A stretch of DNA of 64,000 nt from Granulicella sibirica (GCF_004115155.1 NZ_RDSM01000002.1:930001-994000), one strand, 5' to 3'. Counted from the stretch's first letter, positions 37,563 through 48,771 are shown. Notes: a model not told the origin generated them from the sequence alone. Program-made: numbers and translations.

Positions 37563-37571
37563 TCGTACCTC

Positions 37572-39119
37572 CTAGGCCTTCGGCCGGATCGACATTGCGT
37601 TATGGAAGATATTGTTCGGGTCGTACTTCTTCTTTACACCCTGCAGGAACCCATACAAATCGCCCTTGCCGTAATACACCTCGCTCCAGAACGGATAGCG
37701 CATCATGTCGACGTCGGGATAGTTGATATAACACCCTTCGTAGAACTCGTTCGGATACGGTGTTCCAGCGTGTACCGCGTCAACGTTCGCCGAGTAGACA
37801 TCCGTGTACATCTCGTCGAGGAACTTCACCTTATCCGCATCCTCGGCTGGATCGCTCCAGTAGCTCTGGTACTGCAGCTTCATGATCGAGTCGCGCTGCG
37901 GAACCGACGTATCCGACACTCTCTCCGCCACGTTCGTCGCGCCGCCGTATGAGTCCACTGCGCAGATCAGCCCGCTCATATCTGTCGTACTCTCGCGCGT
38001 AAGGTGCTTGTACAGCCTCTTCGCCTCTTCGGTCGTGAAGTTCTTCCGCATGTAGCACGACTTGTACTTCCCACGCGTATTCCCCACGCCCGAGCCACTC
38101 CCCTGGTCCACCGTGGCGCTGTACCAGTCACGCCGGTTGAACGAGTGCTTTCCTGCCGTGCATGGAGGAAGCTGCGGACGCCCACGCCGATCCGGCCGAT
38201 GCGCCACCATCGGCGGATTCGCCACCGCCTCGGCTCCTCCACAAGCGACAAAGCGATCCAGAAACTCATTCGGAATCGACAAATCCTCAACCGTCGGACC
38301 CGCATCATGGAACGTAGCCGACACGCCGATCCCTCCAGCCGACTTATGCGTCAGTCCCATGAAGGTGAAGAGGCCCCACGTGTCCTTATCCTTCCCACGC
38401 GTCTCGAAGTAATCGCCGTAGGTCTTAACAATCTTGATGAACTTCTCTTCGGTCATCGTGTCCCAGGGAAACGACACACCAGCCGAAGCAAGTTCATGTG
38501 GCGCAGGCGGAAGCGTCTCGAAGTAGAAGTTCGTAATCACCCCAAAGCTCGAACCACCCGCGCCCCGGCAAGCCCGGAAGAGGTCCGCGTCATGCTTCGC
38601 GTCGACGTGCCGCTTGACGACTTTGCCATTGGCCTCGACGGTGCAAATGTCCACCGCCGTCAGCCAGTCCGTCACCAGCCCGAACTTCCGTGACAGCACG
38701 CCATAACCGCCACCGCTCACATGCCCACCCGCCGCCACCGAGTAGCAGCTTCCACCAGGCATCGTCACGTTGTACTTCTTATAGAGCTCCGCATACGCCA
38801 CGCCGAGCACCGCACCCGCTCCAACCTGGAAACCGCTCTTGCCATCCGGAGCAGCCGACGTATGGTTCAGCATCGAAACATCCAGGATTACGCCGTTCGG
38901 ATTATTGGCGACGAAGTCCTCATAACAGTGCCCACCCGAACGAACCGTGGGCCGCAGTCCCGCGGCCACGATGCTCTGGAGAGCCGGAGCAACATCATCC
39001 GCGGTCGCCACGATCTCGATACGAGAAACGGAGTCAGCGTCTGTCGCTGGCCAGCGTGCATTCTTTCCCCGGCGAAGAAGGCTATAGCGTGGATCCTGCC
39101 GCGTAATGGTGGACGTCAT
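37572..39119 (-). CDS. Berberine-bridge-type FAD-linked oxidase (copy 2)
   Basis: The product is 515 residues and is a clear paralogue of the 26.3-kb oxidase: RSGGHCYEDF with His64 and PGGSCYSVAAGGHVSGGGYG with Cys125 for bicovalent FAD, and the C-terminal GCYINYPDVDM. The substrate is unknown. It heads a tight operon with the mutarotase-like protein and the unassigned hydrolase, and is divergent from the GH78 rhamnosidase. That context makes a released sugar or sugar-like alcohol a sensible substrate. No signal peptide is visible. Confidence 0.88.
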   Translation of the reverse strand: MTSTITRQDPRYSLLRRGKNARWPATDADSVSRIEIVATADDVAPALQSIVAAGLRPTVRSGGHCYEDFVANNPNGVILDVSMLNHTSAAPDGKSGFQVGAGAVLGVAYAELYKKYNVTMPGGSCYSVAAGGHVSGGGYGVLSRKFGLVTDWLTAVDICTVEANGKVVKRHVDAKHDADLFRACRGAGGSSFGVITNFYFETLPPAPHELASAGVSFPWDTMTEEKFIKIVKTYGDYFETRGKDKDTWGLFTFMGLTHKSAGGIGVSATFHDAGPTVEDLSIPNEFLDRFVACGGAEAVANPPMVAHRPDRRGRPQLPPCTAGKHSFNRRDWYSATVDQGSGSGVGNTRGKYKSCYMRKNFTTEEAKRLYKHLTRESTTDMSGLICAVDSYGGATNVAERVSDTSVPQRDSIMKLQYQSYWSDPAEDADKVKFLDEMYTDVYSANVDAVHAGTPYPNEFYEGCYINYPDVDMMRYPFWSEVYYGKGDLYGFLQGVKKKYDPNNIFHNAMSIRPKA

Positions 39120-39375
39120 ATCACCCCAAGATCAGTTCTTCGGAATCTGTTGCTGGCACCCGCCACATGTGTGTGGCTCAGCGGGAAAGATGTCGGTATT
39201 GTCCGGCCTGTAAACCTTATCTTCACCAGCGTCCTTTTCCGTGTCAATGAGGCAAATGCCCTGTACCACCCTGCAAATTTTTACTCGCCGAAAGCGTGGC
39301 GCGGCGAGACGACGTAACGTGGAAGCGTATATGTTGGTTCAGTCCAGAAATTATTTACCGAGGGAGTCCCGCTTC

Positions 39376-42300
39376 ATGCGTTTGTCCGCCGCAACTTCTG
39401 CTCTATCTCGAACCCTTCTCATCGCAGGCACCTCGACACTTCTGGCCACGACCGCCGTCGCCGCCCCGGTCAAACTCCGCACCGAGCAGATGACCAACCC
39501 CGCAGCCATCGACGTGGCAAAGCCCGTCTTCTCCTGGCAGAGTGACGCAACCTCCGCGAACTGGATGCAGTCCGCCTACGAAGTCCTCGTCAGCACCGAT
39601 CCATCGAAGCTCGTTCCCGGCAAAGCCAACATCTGGGACTCCGGGAAGATCACATCCTCCGACTCCGTGAACATCCCCTACGCCGGCCCGGCCCTCACCG
39701 CGCAGACCCACTACTTCTGGGCCGTCCAGGTCACCGATAAGCAGGGCAAGACCACCCACTCCACTCCCGCATGGTTCGAGACCGGCCTCCTCACACCCTC
39801 CGCCTGGCACTCCCAGTGGATTCGCCGCGACGACCCCGCGGCAGCCCATGAACTCGAAGCCATCCGCTGGCTCTGGCTCCCCAACACCGATCCCAAACAC
39901 GTCCCATCCGAGACTGCGGTCGAGTTCCGCTACCCCCTCCACCTCGACGCGAAGCCCATGCGCGCAAGCCTTCACGTCCTCGCCCACGGCAACTACACCG
40001 CAACGGTCAACGGCAAGACCACCGGCCAGCACGAAGAGTGGAGCGCCTTCGACTGGGAGGAGATCGGCTCCCTTCTCAAGCCCGGTGACAACGAGATCCT
40101 CATCAAGGTGACCGCCCCCCGCCTCGGCGACAAGCAGAAAGCAGCAGGCGGACCCGCCGGATTCGCGGCCTCCCTCCGCATCACCGATGCCGATGGAGCC
40201 GAACGTCGTATCACCTCCGATAAAGCCTGGCAGACCCGTCCAACCACCGGCGAATGGCAAGCCGCGCAGGAGATCGGCCCCCTCAGCCTTCCGCTCGGCC
40301 TCGGCACTGACCGCCGCTCTCTCGTCCCCGGCCCGAACCGCGTCTCAACCGACGCCTCCCTCCTCCGCAAGGATTTCTCCCTCACCGGCAAGGTCACCTC
40401 CGCCAAACTCACCATCACCGCCATGGGTGCCTATCGCGCCTTCATCAACGGCAAGCCCGTCGCCACGCATGACCTCCTGAACCCCGGCTTCACCGACTTC
40501 CACAAGCGCGTCCTCTACCAGACCTACGACGTCACCTCGCTCCTCACCACCGGCGACAACACCGTGGCCACCATACTCGGCAGCGGCTGGCACGGCTCCC
40601 CCCTTACCTGGTCCGGCTCCCGCGAGTACACCGATCCCGACGCCCTCCGCGCCCAGCTCGACGTCACCCTCGCCGACGGCTCCCACAAGACCATCGGCAC
40701 CGACGAAACGTGGCAAACCGCCCAGGCGCCGGTTCTCTTCTCCGAGATCTACGCCGGCGAAGTCTACGACGCACGCCTCGCCCTCACCGGCTGGAACGCC
40801 CCCCACTTCACCGGCAAGAACTGGTCCCCCGCCGTCCCCGCGACCGTCTCGCCTGAGGTCACCCTGACCTCGCAGCCCGACCTCTCCATCGCCGAATCCA
40901 ACATCATCAAGCCCATCGCGATGGACCCCGCCAACGCCGCTCATCCAGTCGTCTACGACATGGGCCAGAACATGGTCGGCAACATCGTCCTCCACGTACA
41001 CGGCCCCGCCGGAACCGCCGTCCAGATGCGCTTCGCTGAGCGCCTTAATCCAGACGGCAGCATGTACACCCTCAACCTCCGCAACGCCACCGTCACCGAC
41101 ACCTACGTCCTCTCCGGTAAGGGCGACGAGACCTACACCCCCAGCTTCACCTTCCACGGCTTCCGCTACGTCGAGTTAGCCGGATACCCCGGAACCCCCA
41201 CCACCGCAAGCATCGAAGGCCTCGTCTACAACAGCCTTCCCCAAACTCCCTCCATCCGCTTCAACAGCTCCAGTGAACTCCTCAACAGCATGGGCAAACT
41301 CGGCATCTGGGGACAGCGCGGCAACTTCGTCTCCGTCCCCACCGACTGCCCGCAGCGCGACGAGCGCCTCGGCTGGATGGGCGATGCTGGCGTCTTCTGG
41401 CGCACCGGAACCTATAACTTCGACATTGGCAGCTTCACCCACAAATTCATGTTCGACATGGAAGACGCCCAGAACGACAGAGGTGCCTTCTCCGACGTCT
41501 CCCCCAATCTCCTCGGACCCCAATCCGGCGCTCCCGGCTGGGCCGACGCAGGCATCCTCGTCCCCTACGCCGCATGGCTCCAGTACGGAGACAAGTCCAT
41601 CCTCGAGCGCTCCTGGCCCCAGATGGAACACTTCATGGACTATCTCGCCACCACCAACCCCGACTTCCTCCGCGCCAAGGACCTCGGCAACAACTACGGC
41701 GACTGGCTCGCCCCCGACACCCACACCCCGCGCGACCTCATCGCCACCGCTTACTGGGCCATCCTGGCCCGCGACATGAAGGAGATGGCCCTCGCCATCG
41801 GCCAGCAACAGCAGGCCGACAAGTATCAGGCCCTCTACGACCACATCGCCGAAGCCTATCGCAAGGCGTACGTCCAGCCCGACGGCACCGTCACCGGCAA
41901 CACCCAGGCCGCCTACGTCGTCACTCTTTACTCCGGTATCGCGCCTGAATCGCTCCGCGCCAACATGGTCGACCGCCTCGTCAAGGACATCGCCGCCCAC
42001 GACAACCACCTCACCACCGGCTTCCTCGGCACGCCGTTCCTGATGTTCGTCCTCGACGACAACCAGCGCGCCGACATCGCCTACAAGCTTCTCCTGCAGG
42101 ACACCTACCCCTCCTGGGGCTACATGGTCCGCAAGGGCGCAACCACATGGTGGGAGCGCTGGAACGGAGACACCGGCGACGCCTCCATGAACTCCTACAA
42201 CCACTACGCCTTCGGCTCCGTCATGGCCTGGGTCTTCCGCCGCTCCGCCGGTATCGACACCGACCCCACCGGCGCCGGCTACCACCACCTCACCGTCAAA

Positions 42301-42495
42301 CCCCACTTCGACGGCCGTCTGCCCCAGCTCCATACCGAGTACGACTCCGCCTACGGCACCGTCACCACCGACTGGAACCGCACCACCGGCAAGTTCACCC
42401 TCACCAACCCCGCCAACACCACCGCGACGGTCACACTGCCCAACGGCAGAACCGCCGACGTAGGCAGCGGAACCCACACCTACACGATTAACTAA
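39376..42495 (+). CDS. GH78 alpha-L-rhamnosidase, exported
   Basis: The product is 1039 residues. Signal is at about 1-30 (LIAGTSTLLATTAVAA). It has an N-terminal Fn3-like domain, then the rhamnosidase N and concanavalin-like domains (TITAMGAYRAFINGKPVATH, ATILGSGWHGSPLTW). The (alpha/alpha)6 catalytic domain has the acidic signature DCPQRDERLGWMGDAGVFWR and TTWWERWNGDTGDASMNSYN, and a C-terminal beta domain follows. GH78 enzymes cleave terminal alpha-L-rhamnose from plant glycosides and pectin side chains. Start is ATG 39376 with GAGGGAG upstream; an ATG at 39331 is the alternative. Confidence 0.93.
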   Translation: MRLSAATSALSRTLLIAGTSTLLATTAVAAPVKLRTEQMTNPAAIDVAKPVFSWQSDATSANWMQSAYEVLVSTDPSKLVPGKANIWDSGKITSSDSVNIPYAGPALTAQTHYFWAVQVTDKQGKTTHSTPAWFETGLLTPSAWHSQWIRRDDPAAAHELEAIRWLWLPNTDPKHVPSETAVEFRYPLHLDAKPMRASLHVLAHGNYTATVNGKTTGQHEEWSAFDWEEIGSLLKPGDNEILIKVTAPRLGDKQKAAGGPAGFAASLRITDADGAERRITSDKAWQTRPTTGEWQAAQEIGPLSLPLGLGTDRRSLVPGPNRVSTDASLLRKDFSLTGKVTSAKLTITAMGAYRAFINGKPVATHDLLNPGFTDFHKRVLYQTYDVTSLLTTGDNTVATILGSGWHGSPLTWSGSREYTDPDALRAQLDVTLADGSHKTIGTDETWQTAQAPVLFSEIYAGEVYDARLALTGWNAPHFTGKNWSPAVPATVSPEVTLTSQPDLSIAESNIIKPIAMDPANAAHPVVYDMGQNMVGNIVLHVHGPAGTAVQMRFAERLNPDGSMYTLNLRNATVTDTYVLSGKGDETYTPSFTFHGFRYVELAGYPGTPTTASIEGLVYNSLPQTPSIRFNSSSELLNSMGKLGIWGQRGNFVSVPTDCPQRDERLGWMGDAGVFWRTGTYNFDIGSFTHKFMFDMEDAQNDRGAFSDVSPNLLGPQSGAPGWADAGILVPYAAWLQYGDKSILERSWPQMEHFMDYLATTNPDFLRAKDLGNNYGDWLAPDTHTPRDLIATAYWAILARDMKEMALAIGQQQQADKYQALYDHIAEAYRKAYVQPDGTVTGNTQAAYVVTLYSGIAPESLRANMVDRLVKDIAAHDNHLTTGFLGTPFLMFVLDDNQRADIAYKLLLQDTYPSWGYMVRKGATTWWERWNGDTGDASMNSYNHYAFGSVMAWVFRRSAGIDTDPTGAGYHHLTVKPHFDGRLPQLHTEYDSAYGTVTTDWNRTTGKFTLTNPANTTATVTLPNGRTADVGSGTHTYTIN

Positions 42496-42571
42496 CCTCT
42501 ACTCACGAAAACGTCTTCGCTGCTTCCGCCTTGCGGTTGGCGGTTCCATGGCAACAGAGTAAGCAGGCCAC

Positions 42572-42608
42572 ACCATCCGGTCCCCCGTTTTATGGGGGAC
42601 CGGATGGT
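42572..42608 (+). promoter_or_regulatory. Perfect 15-bp hairpin just upstream of purQ
   Basis: The arms ACCATCCGGTCCCCC (42572-42586) and GGGGGACCGGATGGT (42594-42608) enclose the 7-base loop GTTTTAT. The hairpin ends 11 bases before the purQ ATG and is not followed by a T-run, so it is a poor terminator for GH78. It could shelter the 5' end or limit access to the purQ start, whose ribosome-binding site (CTGGGG) is directly after it. Confidence 0.6.
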
Positions 42609-42619
42609 ATTCTGGGGCT

Positions 42620-43369
42620 ATGAAATTCGGCGTTCTGGTGTTTCCCGGATCGAACTGCGACCACGACACGTACAACGTGGTGGAGTCGCTTCTACATGTG
42701 CCGGTGACCTATCTCTGGCACGCTTCGGAGGATCTCCAGGGGTGCGATGCGATCCTCGTTCCCGGTGGTTTTGCCTATGGGGATTATTTGCGGACGGGCG
42801 CAATTGCAAAGTTCGCGCCGGTGATGCAGTCGGTGGCGAAGTTCGCGAAGAATGGCGGATTGGTATTGGGAATCTGCAACGGATTCCAGATCCTGTGTGA
42901 GGCGGGTCTTCTGCCGGGTACGCTGATGCGAAACCGAGGGCAGCAGTACATCTGCAAACAGGTGCATCTGCGGACGGAGACCGCAGAGTCGCCGTTCACG
43001 CACACGCTGTCCGAGGGACAGGTACTGCGGATGCCGATCGGGCATATGGAAGGCAACTACTTCTGCGATGACGCTACGTTGAAGGCGCTGCAGGATCAGG
43101 ATCGCATCGCGTTCCGGTATGCAACGCGCGCGGGCGAGGTGACGGATGCGGCGAATCCTAACGGGTCGCTCGAGAACATCGCCGGGGTGCTGAACGAAGG
43201 ACGGAACGTGCTTGGACTGATGCCGCACCCGGACCGGTCGAGCGAGGCGCTGCTCGGTTCGAGCGATGGGCTCGCTCTCTTTCAGGCGATGGCGGCCTCG
43301 CTGAAGGGCACATTTGGGGGGCAGGTGCTGGAAGTCAAGGAGCTTCTTACTCCCACCCAGACATGGTAG
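42620..43369 (+). CDS. purQ: Phosphoribosylformylglycinamidine synthase subunit PurQ
   Basis: The product is 249 residues, a class I glutamine amidotransferase with nucleophile Cys86 ([13 protein letters not shown]) and triad His203 and Glu209 ([10 protein letters not shown]). The N-terminal [15 protein letters not shown] is typical of PurQ. It supplies ammonia to PurL in step four of purine synthesis. purL and purS are not adjacent. It overlaps the next gene by 7 bases. Confidence 0.95.
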   Translation: MKFGVLVFPGSNCDHDTYNVVESLLHVPVTYLWHASEDLQGCDAILVPGGFAYGDYLRTGAIAKFAPVMQSVAKFAKNGGLVLGICNGFQILCEAGLLPGTLMRNRGQQYICKQVHLRTETAESPFTHTLSEGQVLRMPIGHMEGNYFCDDATLKALQDQDRIAFRYATRAGEVTDAANPNGSLENIAGVLNEGRNVLGLMPHPDRSSEALLGSSDGLALFQAMAASLKGTFGGQVLEVKELLTPTQTW

Positions 43370-44157
43370 ATATCCATCACCATCTTTTACCCGGGTTGGA
43401 TGATGGAGCTCCGGATATGGAGACGTCCGTCGCCATGGCGAAGATGGCGGCGGCCGATGGAATCACCCATATCGCCTGCTCACCGCATGCGAATGGCAAG
43501 TACAGCTATGACCTGGCGCGGAACGAAGAGCTGGCGAACGATTTGCGGGGGCGGCTGGCACGGGCGGGAGTGGCGCTGACCATAGGGGTTGGCTGCGATT
43601 TTCACCTGTCGTATGACAACATCCAGGCGGCACTCGCGGATACGAAGAAGTACACCATCAACGGGCATGGGTATCTCCTGGTGGAGTTGCCGGACTATGG
43701 CCTCCCGCGCGGCTTGACGGAGACGTTCTACCAACTGCGTCTCGCGGGCATGACGCCTATCCTCACGCATCCGGAGCGAAATCCGACGCTGCAACAAGAA
43801 ATGGATAGGATCGTGGACTGGCTGCGGGGCGGGCTTCTCGTGCAGGTGACGACGAATTCGGTCACGGGCGGGATGGGCAGGAAGGCGGAGCGGGCGGCGC
43901 ACGATCTGCTCGCGAAGAAGTGGGTGCATTTTCTGGCGACGGATGCGCACAATACGACGTCCCGGCCCCCGAAGATGAGCGAGGCGCGGCGGATGGTCGA
44001 GAAGAAATACGGGGTGGAGTACGCGCAGGCCTTATGCGTGGACAATCCTCTGGCCGTCTTTGAAGGAAGGCCGCTGCCGGAGCAGGACGAGGCGGAAGAT
44101 CTCTACGAAGACAAGAAGAAGGACAAAGGGTGGGTGGCGCGGCTGCTTGGACGCTAG
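43363..44157 (+). CDS. CpsB/CapC-type PHP-family tyrosine phosphatase
   Basis: The product is 264 residues. The PHP metal-binding signature is [14 protein letters not shown] at the N-terminus, with further ligands in [16 protein letters not shown] and ATDAHNT. This is the layout of metal-dependent protein-tyrosine phosphatases that control capsule kinases (CpsB, YwqE, Wzb-like role). No capsule kinase lies near. Its start overlaps the purQ stop, so it is translated from the purQ message. Confidence 0.85.
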   Translation: MVDIHHHLLPGLDDGAPDMETSVAMAKMAAADGITHIACSPHANGKYSYDLARNEELANDLRGRLARAGVALTIGVGCDFHLSYDNIQAALADTKKYTINGHGYLLVELPDYGLPRGLTETFYQLRLAGMTPILTHPERNPTLQQEMDRIVDWLRGGLLVQVTTNSVTGGMGRKAERAAHDLLAKKWVHFLATDAHNTTSRPPKMSEARRMVEKKYGVEYAQALCVDNPLAVFEGRPLPEQDEAEDLYEDKKKDKGWVARLLGR

Positions 44158-44894
44158 CTGTTCAGGCCCAGGCCGCCGTCCACGGCCAGTAGCTGGCCTG
44201 TGATGAAATGGGGACCGGTCGCGAAGAAGAGGGCGGCAGCCGCTACGTCCGCGGAGGTTCCGTTGCGCTGCATGGGCGTTTTGTGAGCGAAGTGCTCGTA
44301 GGCTTCGCCGACCTCGCCTTGAACGATCATGCCGGGGGCAATGCAGTTGACGCTGATCTCGGGTGCCCAGGCCTTGGCCATCGTCTGCGAGAGCATATGC
44401 AGGGCGGCCTTCGAGGTGCAGTAGTGGGCGTGGGTTGACCAGGGATGGAGGCCGCCGAGGGAGCCTATGTTGAGGATGCGCCCGCGGGTGGCGCGGAGGT
44501 GCGGCAGGCAGGTACGGGCCATCAGGAAGGGACCGCGCGTATTCGAGGCGAACATGCCGTCCCACTCAGCGGCTGAGATGGATTCAAGTGGCGCGGAGGC
44601 GAAGATCCCGGCGTTGTTGACGAGGAGGTCGAGTCGGCCCAGCTGCGTGACCGCATCTGAGACCGCCGTTTCAATGCTGAGTTCGTCCGTGAGATCGCAG
44701 AAGAGCGCGGCTGCTTCCACGCCGCAGGACTTCAGATCGGCGAGGGTCGCGGCGGCTTCGTCACGGGATCCGCGATAAGTGATCGCGACGGCCGCGCCCT
44801 GCTCGGCGAGTGCCAGAGCGATGGCGCGGCCGATGCGTTTCGCGGCTCCAGTGATGAGGGCGGTCTTGCCGGCCAGCGGCTTCGAGGAACTCAC
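44154..44894 (-). CDS. Short-chain dehydrogenase/reductase (FabG-like)
   Basis: The product is 246 residues. The Rossmann motif is TGAAKRIG (15-22), with NNAG 93-96, catalytic Ser145, Tyr158 and Lys162 (YCTSK), and C-terminal VDGGLGLNS. The GAAKRIG variant and TYRGS after beta-2 favour NADPH and pteridine-reductase or FabG-like relatives. The GTG start overlaps the stop of the gene upstream by 4 bases; its stop overlaps that of the convergent phosphatase gene by 4 bases. Confidence 0.9.
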   Translation of the reverse strand: MSSSKPLAGKTALITGAAKRIGRAIALALAEQGAAVAITYRGSRDEAAATLADLKSCGVEAAALFCDLTDELSIETAVSDAVTQLGRLDLLVNNAGIFASAPLESISAAEWDGMFASNTRGPFLMARTCLPHLRATRGRILNIGSLGGLHPWSTHAHYCTSKAALHMLSQTMAKAWAPEISVNCIAPGMIVQGEVGEAYEHFAHKTPMQRNGTSADVAAAALFFATGPHFITGQLLAVDGGLGLNS

Positions 44895-45505
44895 TGAGGC
44901 GGCGCTGGCGGGTTCGAGACGGGAGCGGGGGTGTTCTGCTCGGACGGCGGAAGAGGCGTGGGCGGCGGTGGAGTCGTCGACGCTGGAGCCGGGACGCTCT
45001 TCGACTTGGGATCGGCCGTCTTGGGGCGAACGGGTTCCTGAACGCCCGCCTTCGCCGTCGAAGCCTTGCCGGAGTTGTCGACGTAGGTGGAGATCTGCTC
45101 GCGTGGGCGCAGCATCTCGACGGGGATCTGGCGGCTCGATTCCGAAATCAGGAAGTCTTCCGCGTACGTGGCGAAGCCGTTCGCGAGAACCTGCACGCGT
45201 AGATTGCTGCCGGTCGGGATAACGTCGATGATGGCCTTGCCGTCGGGGTCGGTCTTGACCTCGAGATTGCCGAGATCCTTCCCGTCTTCGCGGATCTCGT
45301 GGAAGATGACGGCTGCGTTCGGGATGGGCTTGTGGTTATAGCCCTTGGTGACGAGCACTTCGATATGCGAAGTCTCGGGTGGCGGCTTGTACTTGCGGCC
45401 GCGGCTCTTGGGAGCGTCCTGAGCGAGCACGAACGGCATGAGCGAGAGTGCGAGGCCCGAGGCTGCGGCGAGCTTGATGGCCGAGCGTATGGTGCGGGAG
45501 GTCAT
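44891..45505 (-). CDS. Exported regulatory-domain (Cna-B-like) protein with Pro-rich tail
   Basis: The product is 204 residues: signal peptide to about residue 28 (LSLMPFVLAQDA), one carboxypeptidase-regulatory-like beta domain at about 45-125 (IEVLVTKGYNHKPIPNAAVI, TDPDGKAIIDVIPTG), and a Pro/Ala/Thr-rich C-terminus typical of a wall- or membrane-spanning tether. The frame opens at 45580; the ATG at 45505 gives the proper signal. It is coupled to the SDR gene by a 4-base overlap, though no functional link is evident. Confidence 0.75.
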   Translation of the reverse strand: MTSRTIRSAIKLAAASGLALSLMPFVLAQDAPKSRGRKYKPPPETSHIEVLVTKGYNHKPIPNAAVIFHEIREDGKDLGNLEVKTDPDGKAIIDVIPTGSNLRVQVLANGFATYAEDFLISESSRQIPVEMLRPREQISTYVDNSGKASTAKAGVQEPVRPKTADPKSKSVPAPASTTPPPPTPLPPSEQNTPAPVSNPPAPPQ

Positions 45506-45597
45506 GCTGCATTCTACGGCTTTTGTGTCTGGGATGTGAAGGTTGAGGGGGGCCGGAAAGGCTGCGCGTGATTGACTCACATTTCACAATCGACGGC

Positions 45598-45626
45598 TTG
45601 ACAAGGTTCGCGACGGGGCCTATCGT
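45598..45626 (+). promoter_or_regulatory. Sigma-70-type promoter of groESL
   Basis: TTGACA (45598-45603), 17 bases, TATCGT (45621-45626). The -35 is perfect and the -10 is 4 of 6. The operator that follows overlaps the -10, which would allow HrcA to block initiation. Confidence 0.7.
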
Positions 45627-45652
45627 TAGCAATCGAAGGGCTAGACTGCTAA
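45626..45652 (+). promoter_or_regulatory. CIRCE-like HrcA operator
   Basis: TTAGCAATC, 9 bases, GACTGCTAA, against the CIRCE consensus TTAGCACTC-N9-GAGTGCTAA. Each arm differs at one position; the differences (A in the left arm, C in the right) do not compensate each other. Spacing is exact and CG/CG flanks extend the symmetry. It lies 133 bases before groES and indicates HrcA control of the operon. Confidence 0.85.
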
Positions 45653-45784
45653 CGCGGTGAGTCCGGGCTGAAGGTTGAGGACTTGGTGATCTTACACCGG
45701 TCTGGGCCTTTTCGGCCGAGATTCGAGCGGGAACAACCTGCTTCCAGAACGTAAACCCCACACAGCTACAAGGAGACGCACGCA

Positions 45785-46081
45785 ATGTCGAAATCATTCA
45801 CTCCGCTGCACGACCGTATCCTGGTTCGTCGCATTGAAGAGGGCGAGAGCATCCGCGGCGGGATCATCATCCCGGACTCGGCCAAGGAAAAGCCACAGCA
45901 GGGCGAGGTCATCTCGGTCGGCAAGGGTAAGTCGAACGACGAAGGCAAAGTCTTCCCGCTCGATGTGAAGGCAGGCGACAGCATCCTGTTCGGCAAGTAC
46001 TCGGGCACCGAGATCAAGCTCGACGGCGAAGAGCTTCTGATCATGCGCGAAGAAGAAGTCCTCGGAATCCTCTCCAAGTAG
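45785..46081 (+). CDS. groES: Co-chaperonin GroES
   Basis: The product is 98 residues: [20 protein letters not shown], the mobile-loop region [40 protein letters not shown]. It caps the GroEL cavity. AAGGAGA precedes the ATG. First gene of the groESL operon, 101 bases before groEL. Confidence 0.98.
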   Translation: MSKSFTPLHDRILVRRIEEGESIRGGIIIPDSAKEKPQQGEVISVGKGKSNDEGKVFPLDVKAGDSILFGKYSGTEIKLDGEELLIMREEEVLGILSK

Positions 46082-46134
46082 CACTTCGTGCCGTCTTGGA
46101 CGCCTTCGGCGTGTGCCCTTGTGCAGCCCCGTAA

Positions 46135-47856
<1,722 letters not shown>

Positions 47857-47898
47857 GACGCCGTCCGGCTGCTCTCAAGTCGGGTGGACTATGGAAAG

Positions 47899-47928
47899 GG
47901 GCTTCGGAGCGATCCGGAGCCCTTTTCT
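47899..47928 (+). terminator. Rho-independent terminator of groESL
   Basis: Stem GGGCTTCGGA (47899-47908) with TCCGGAGCCC (47913-47922), one G-T pair, loop GCGA, then TTTTCTTG. It lies 43 bases after the groEL stop. Confidence 0.88.
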
Positions 47929-48056
47929 TGTTTGTAGAAGTACTGAGCGGTCGCGCCTACAAGATAACCTGCTCGAAGTGGAGCGGCATCGCTCTCTGCC
48001 AGATCCTTGGCTCTTGTTCCTCTCATGGCCCATCCTGATCAGCCGCCTTAGCGGAA

Positions 48057-48659
48057 TCAAGGCTTCCAGTTCGGCCCGATCATCTCCCGCAAAGACGCTT
48101 CGCTCGCCCAGTCAGCCTTACCCGCAAAGCGCTTCACCCACGCCTCTCCTTCGCCGATCCTCACCCGGTCCGGCGTAAACTCTGGCGAGAGCGTATTCGC
48201 CATCAACGCATATCCAGCTCCGTCGTGCAGACGCAGCGCCTTCCAGCACCCGCCCGGTACCGCCACAACAGGCCGTTCGCCATGCGCCAGATCCATCCCC
48301 AGCGTCTTCTTCTCCACCCGCCCCTCCGGATGAAAGATGAAGTAGTCCACCGGTCCCCCCTCGATCAGGATGTGCGTATCGTCCGGTGCCAGCCAGTGCA
48401 GATAGTTGATAGGCCGCTCCGTCGTCAGCATGTAGTAGTTCTGGCTCTGCACCGCCAGCGATCGCCCATCCACCATCGCCGTCTGTGCTGACTTACCGAT
48501 AATTCCCAGGTACCCCGACTCTTTCGGAAGTACCTCCAGCCGCAGCAGTCGAATCAACTCCTGCGCCCGCGCATCCAGCTTAGCCTTGGTTTCCGGCTGC
48601 TGCGTCCCCGCAGGAAGCACCGCCAGCAAAACCACCACACCCCAGAAAAAACGTCTCAT
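48057..48659 (-). CDS. Exported cupin-fold protein (DUF985-like)
   Basis: The product is 200 residues. Signal peptide is at 1-20, then a cupin of the DUF985 type: ELIRLLRLEVLPKESGYLGI, LTTERPINYLHWLAPDDTHI, YFIFHPEGRVEKKTLGMDLA, VVAVPGGCWKALRL, ALMANTLSPEFTPDRVRIGE. Members bind sugars or metal; the enzyme role is not defined. An exported version is uncommon, since most DUF985 proteins are cytoplasmic. It is convergent with groEL. Confidence 0.75.
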   Translation of the reverse strand: MRRFFWGVVVLLAVLPAGTQQPETKAKLDARAQELIRLLRLEVLPKESGYLGIIGKSAQTAMVDGRSLAVQSQNYYMLTTERPINYLHWLAPDDTHILIEGGPVDYFIFHPEGRVEKKTLGMDLAHGERPVVAVPGGCWKALRLHDGAGYALMANTLSPEFTPDRVRIGEGEAWVKRFAGKADWASEASLREMIGPNWKP

Positions 48660-48717
48660 ACCAGCGAGCGTACCAAAGCAAGTGCCGCCACCATCGATCC
48701 CTTGCTCTTGCTTCTTT

Positions 48718-48745
48718 GGTTGTCATTCCCGAAGGGAATCTGCGT
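48718..48745 (+). repeat. 28-base interspersed repeat, copy 1
   Basis: Begins GGTTGTCATTCCCGAAGGGA and ends ATCTGCGT; the core ATTCCC-GAA-GGGAAT is palindromic. Identical copies are at 48772, 54466 and 58076, all on the same strand and all outside genes. Confidence 0.85.
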
Positions 48746-48771
48746 CTGTCGTTGCTCTTGCCGTTGCCTCT

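Noticed and set aside
41176..42477. 433-residue leftward frame inside the rhamnosidase gene
   Set aside because: Gly/Val-rich antisense shadow of a well-supported GH78 catalytic domain.
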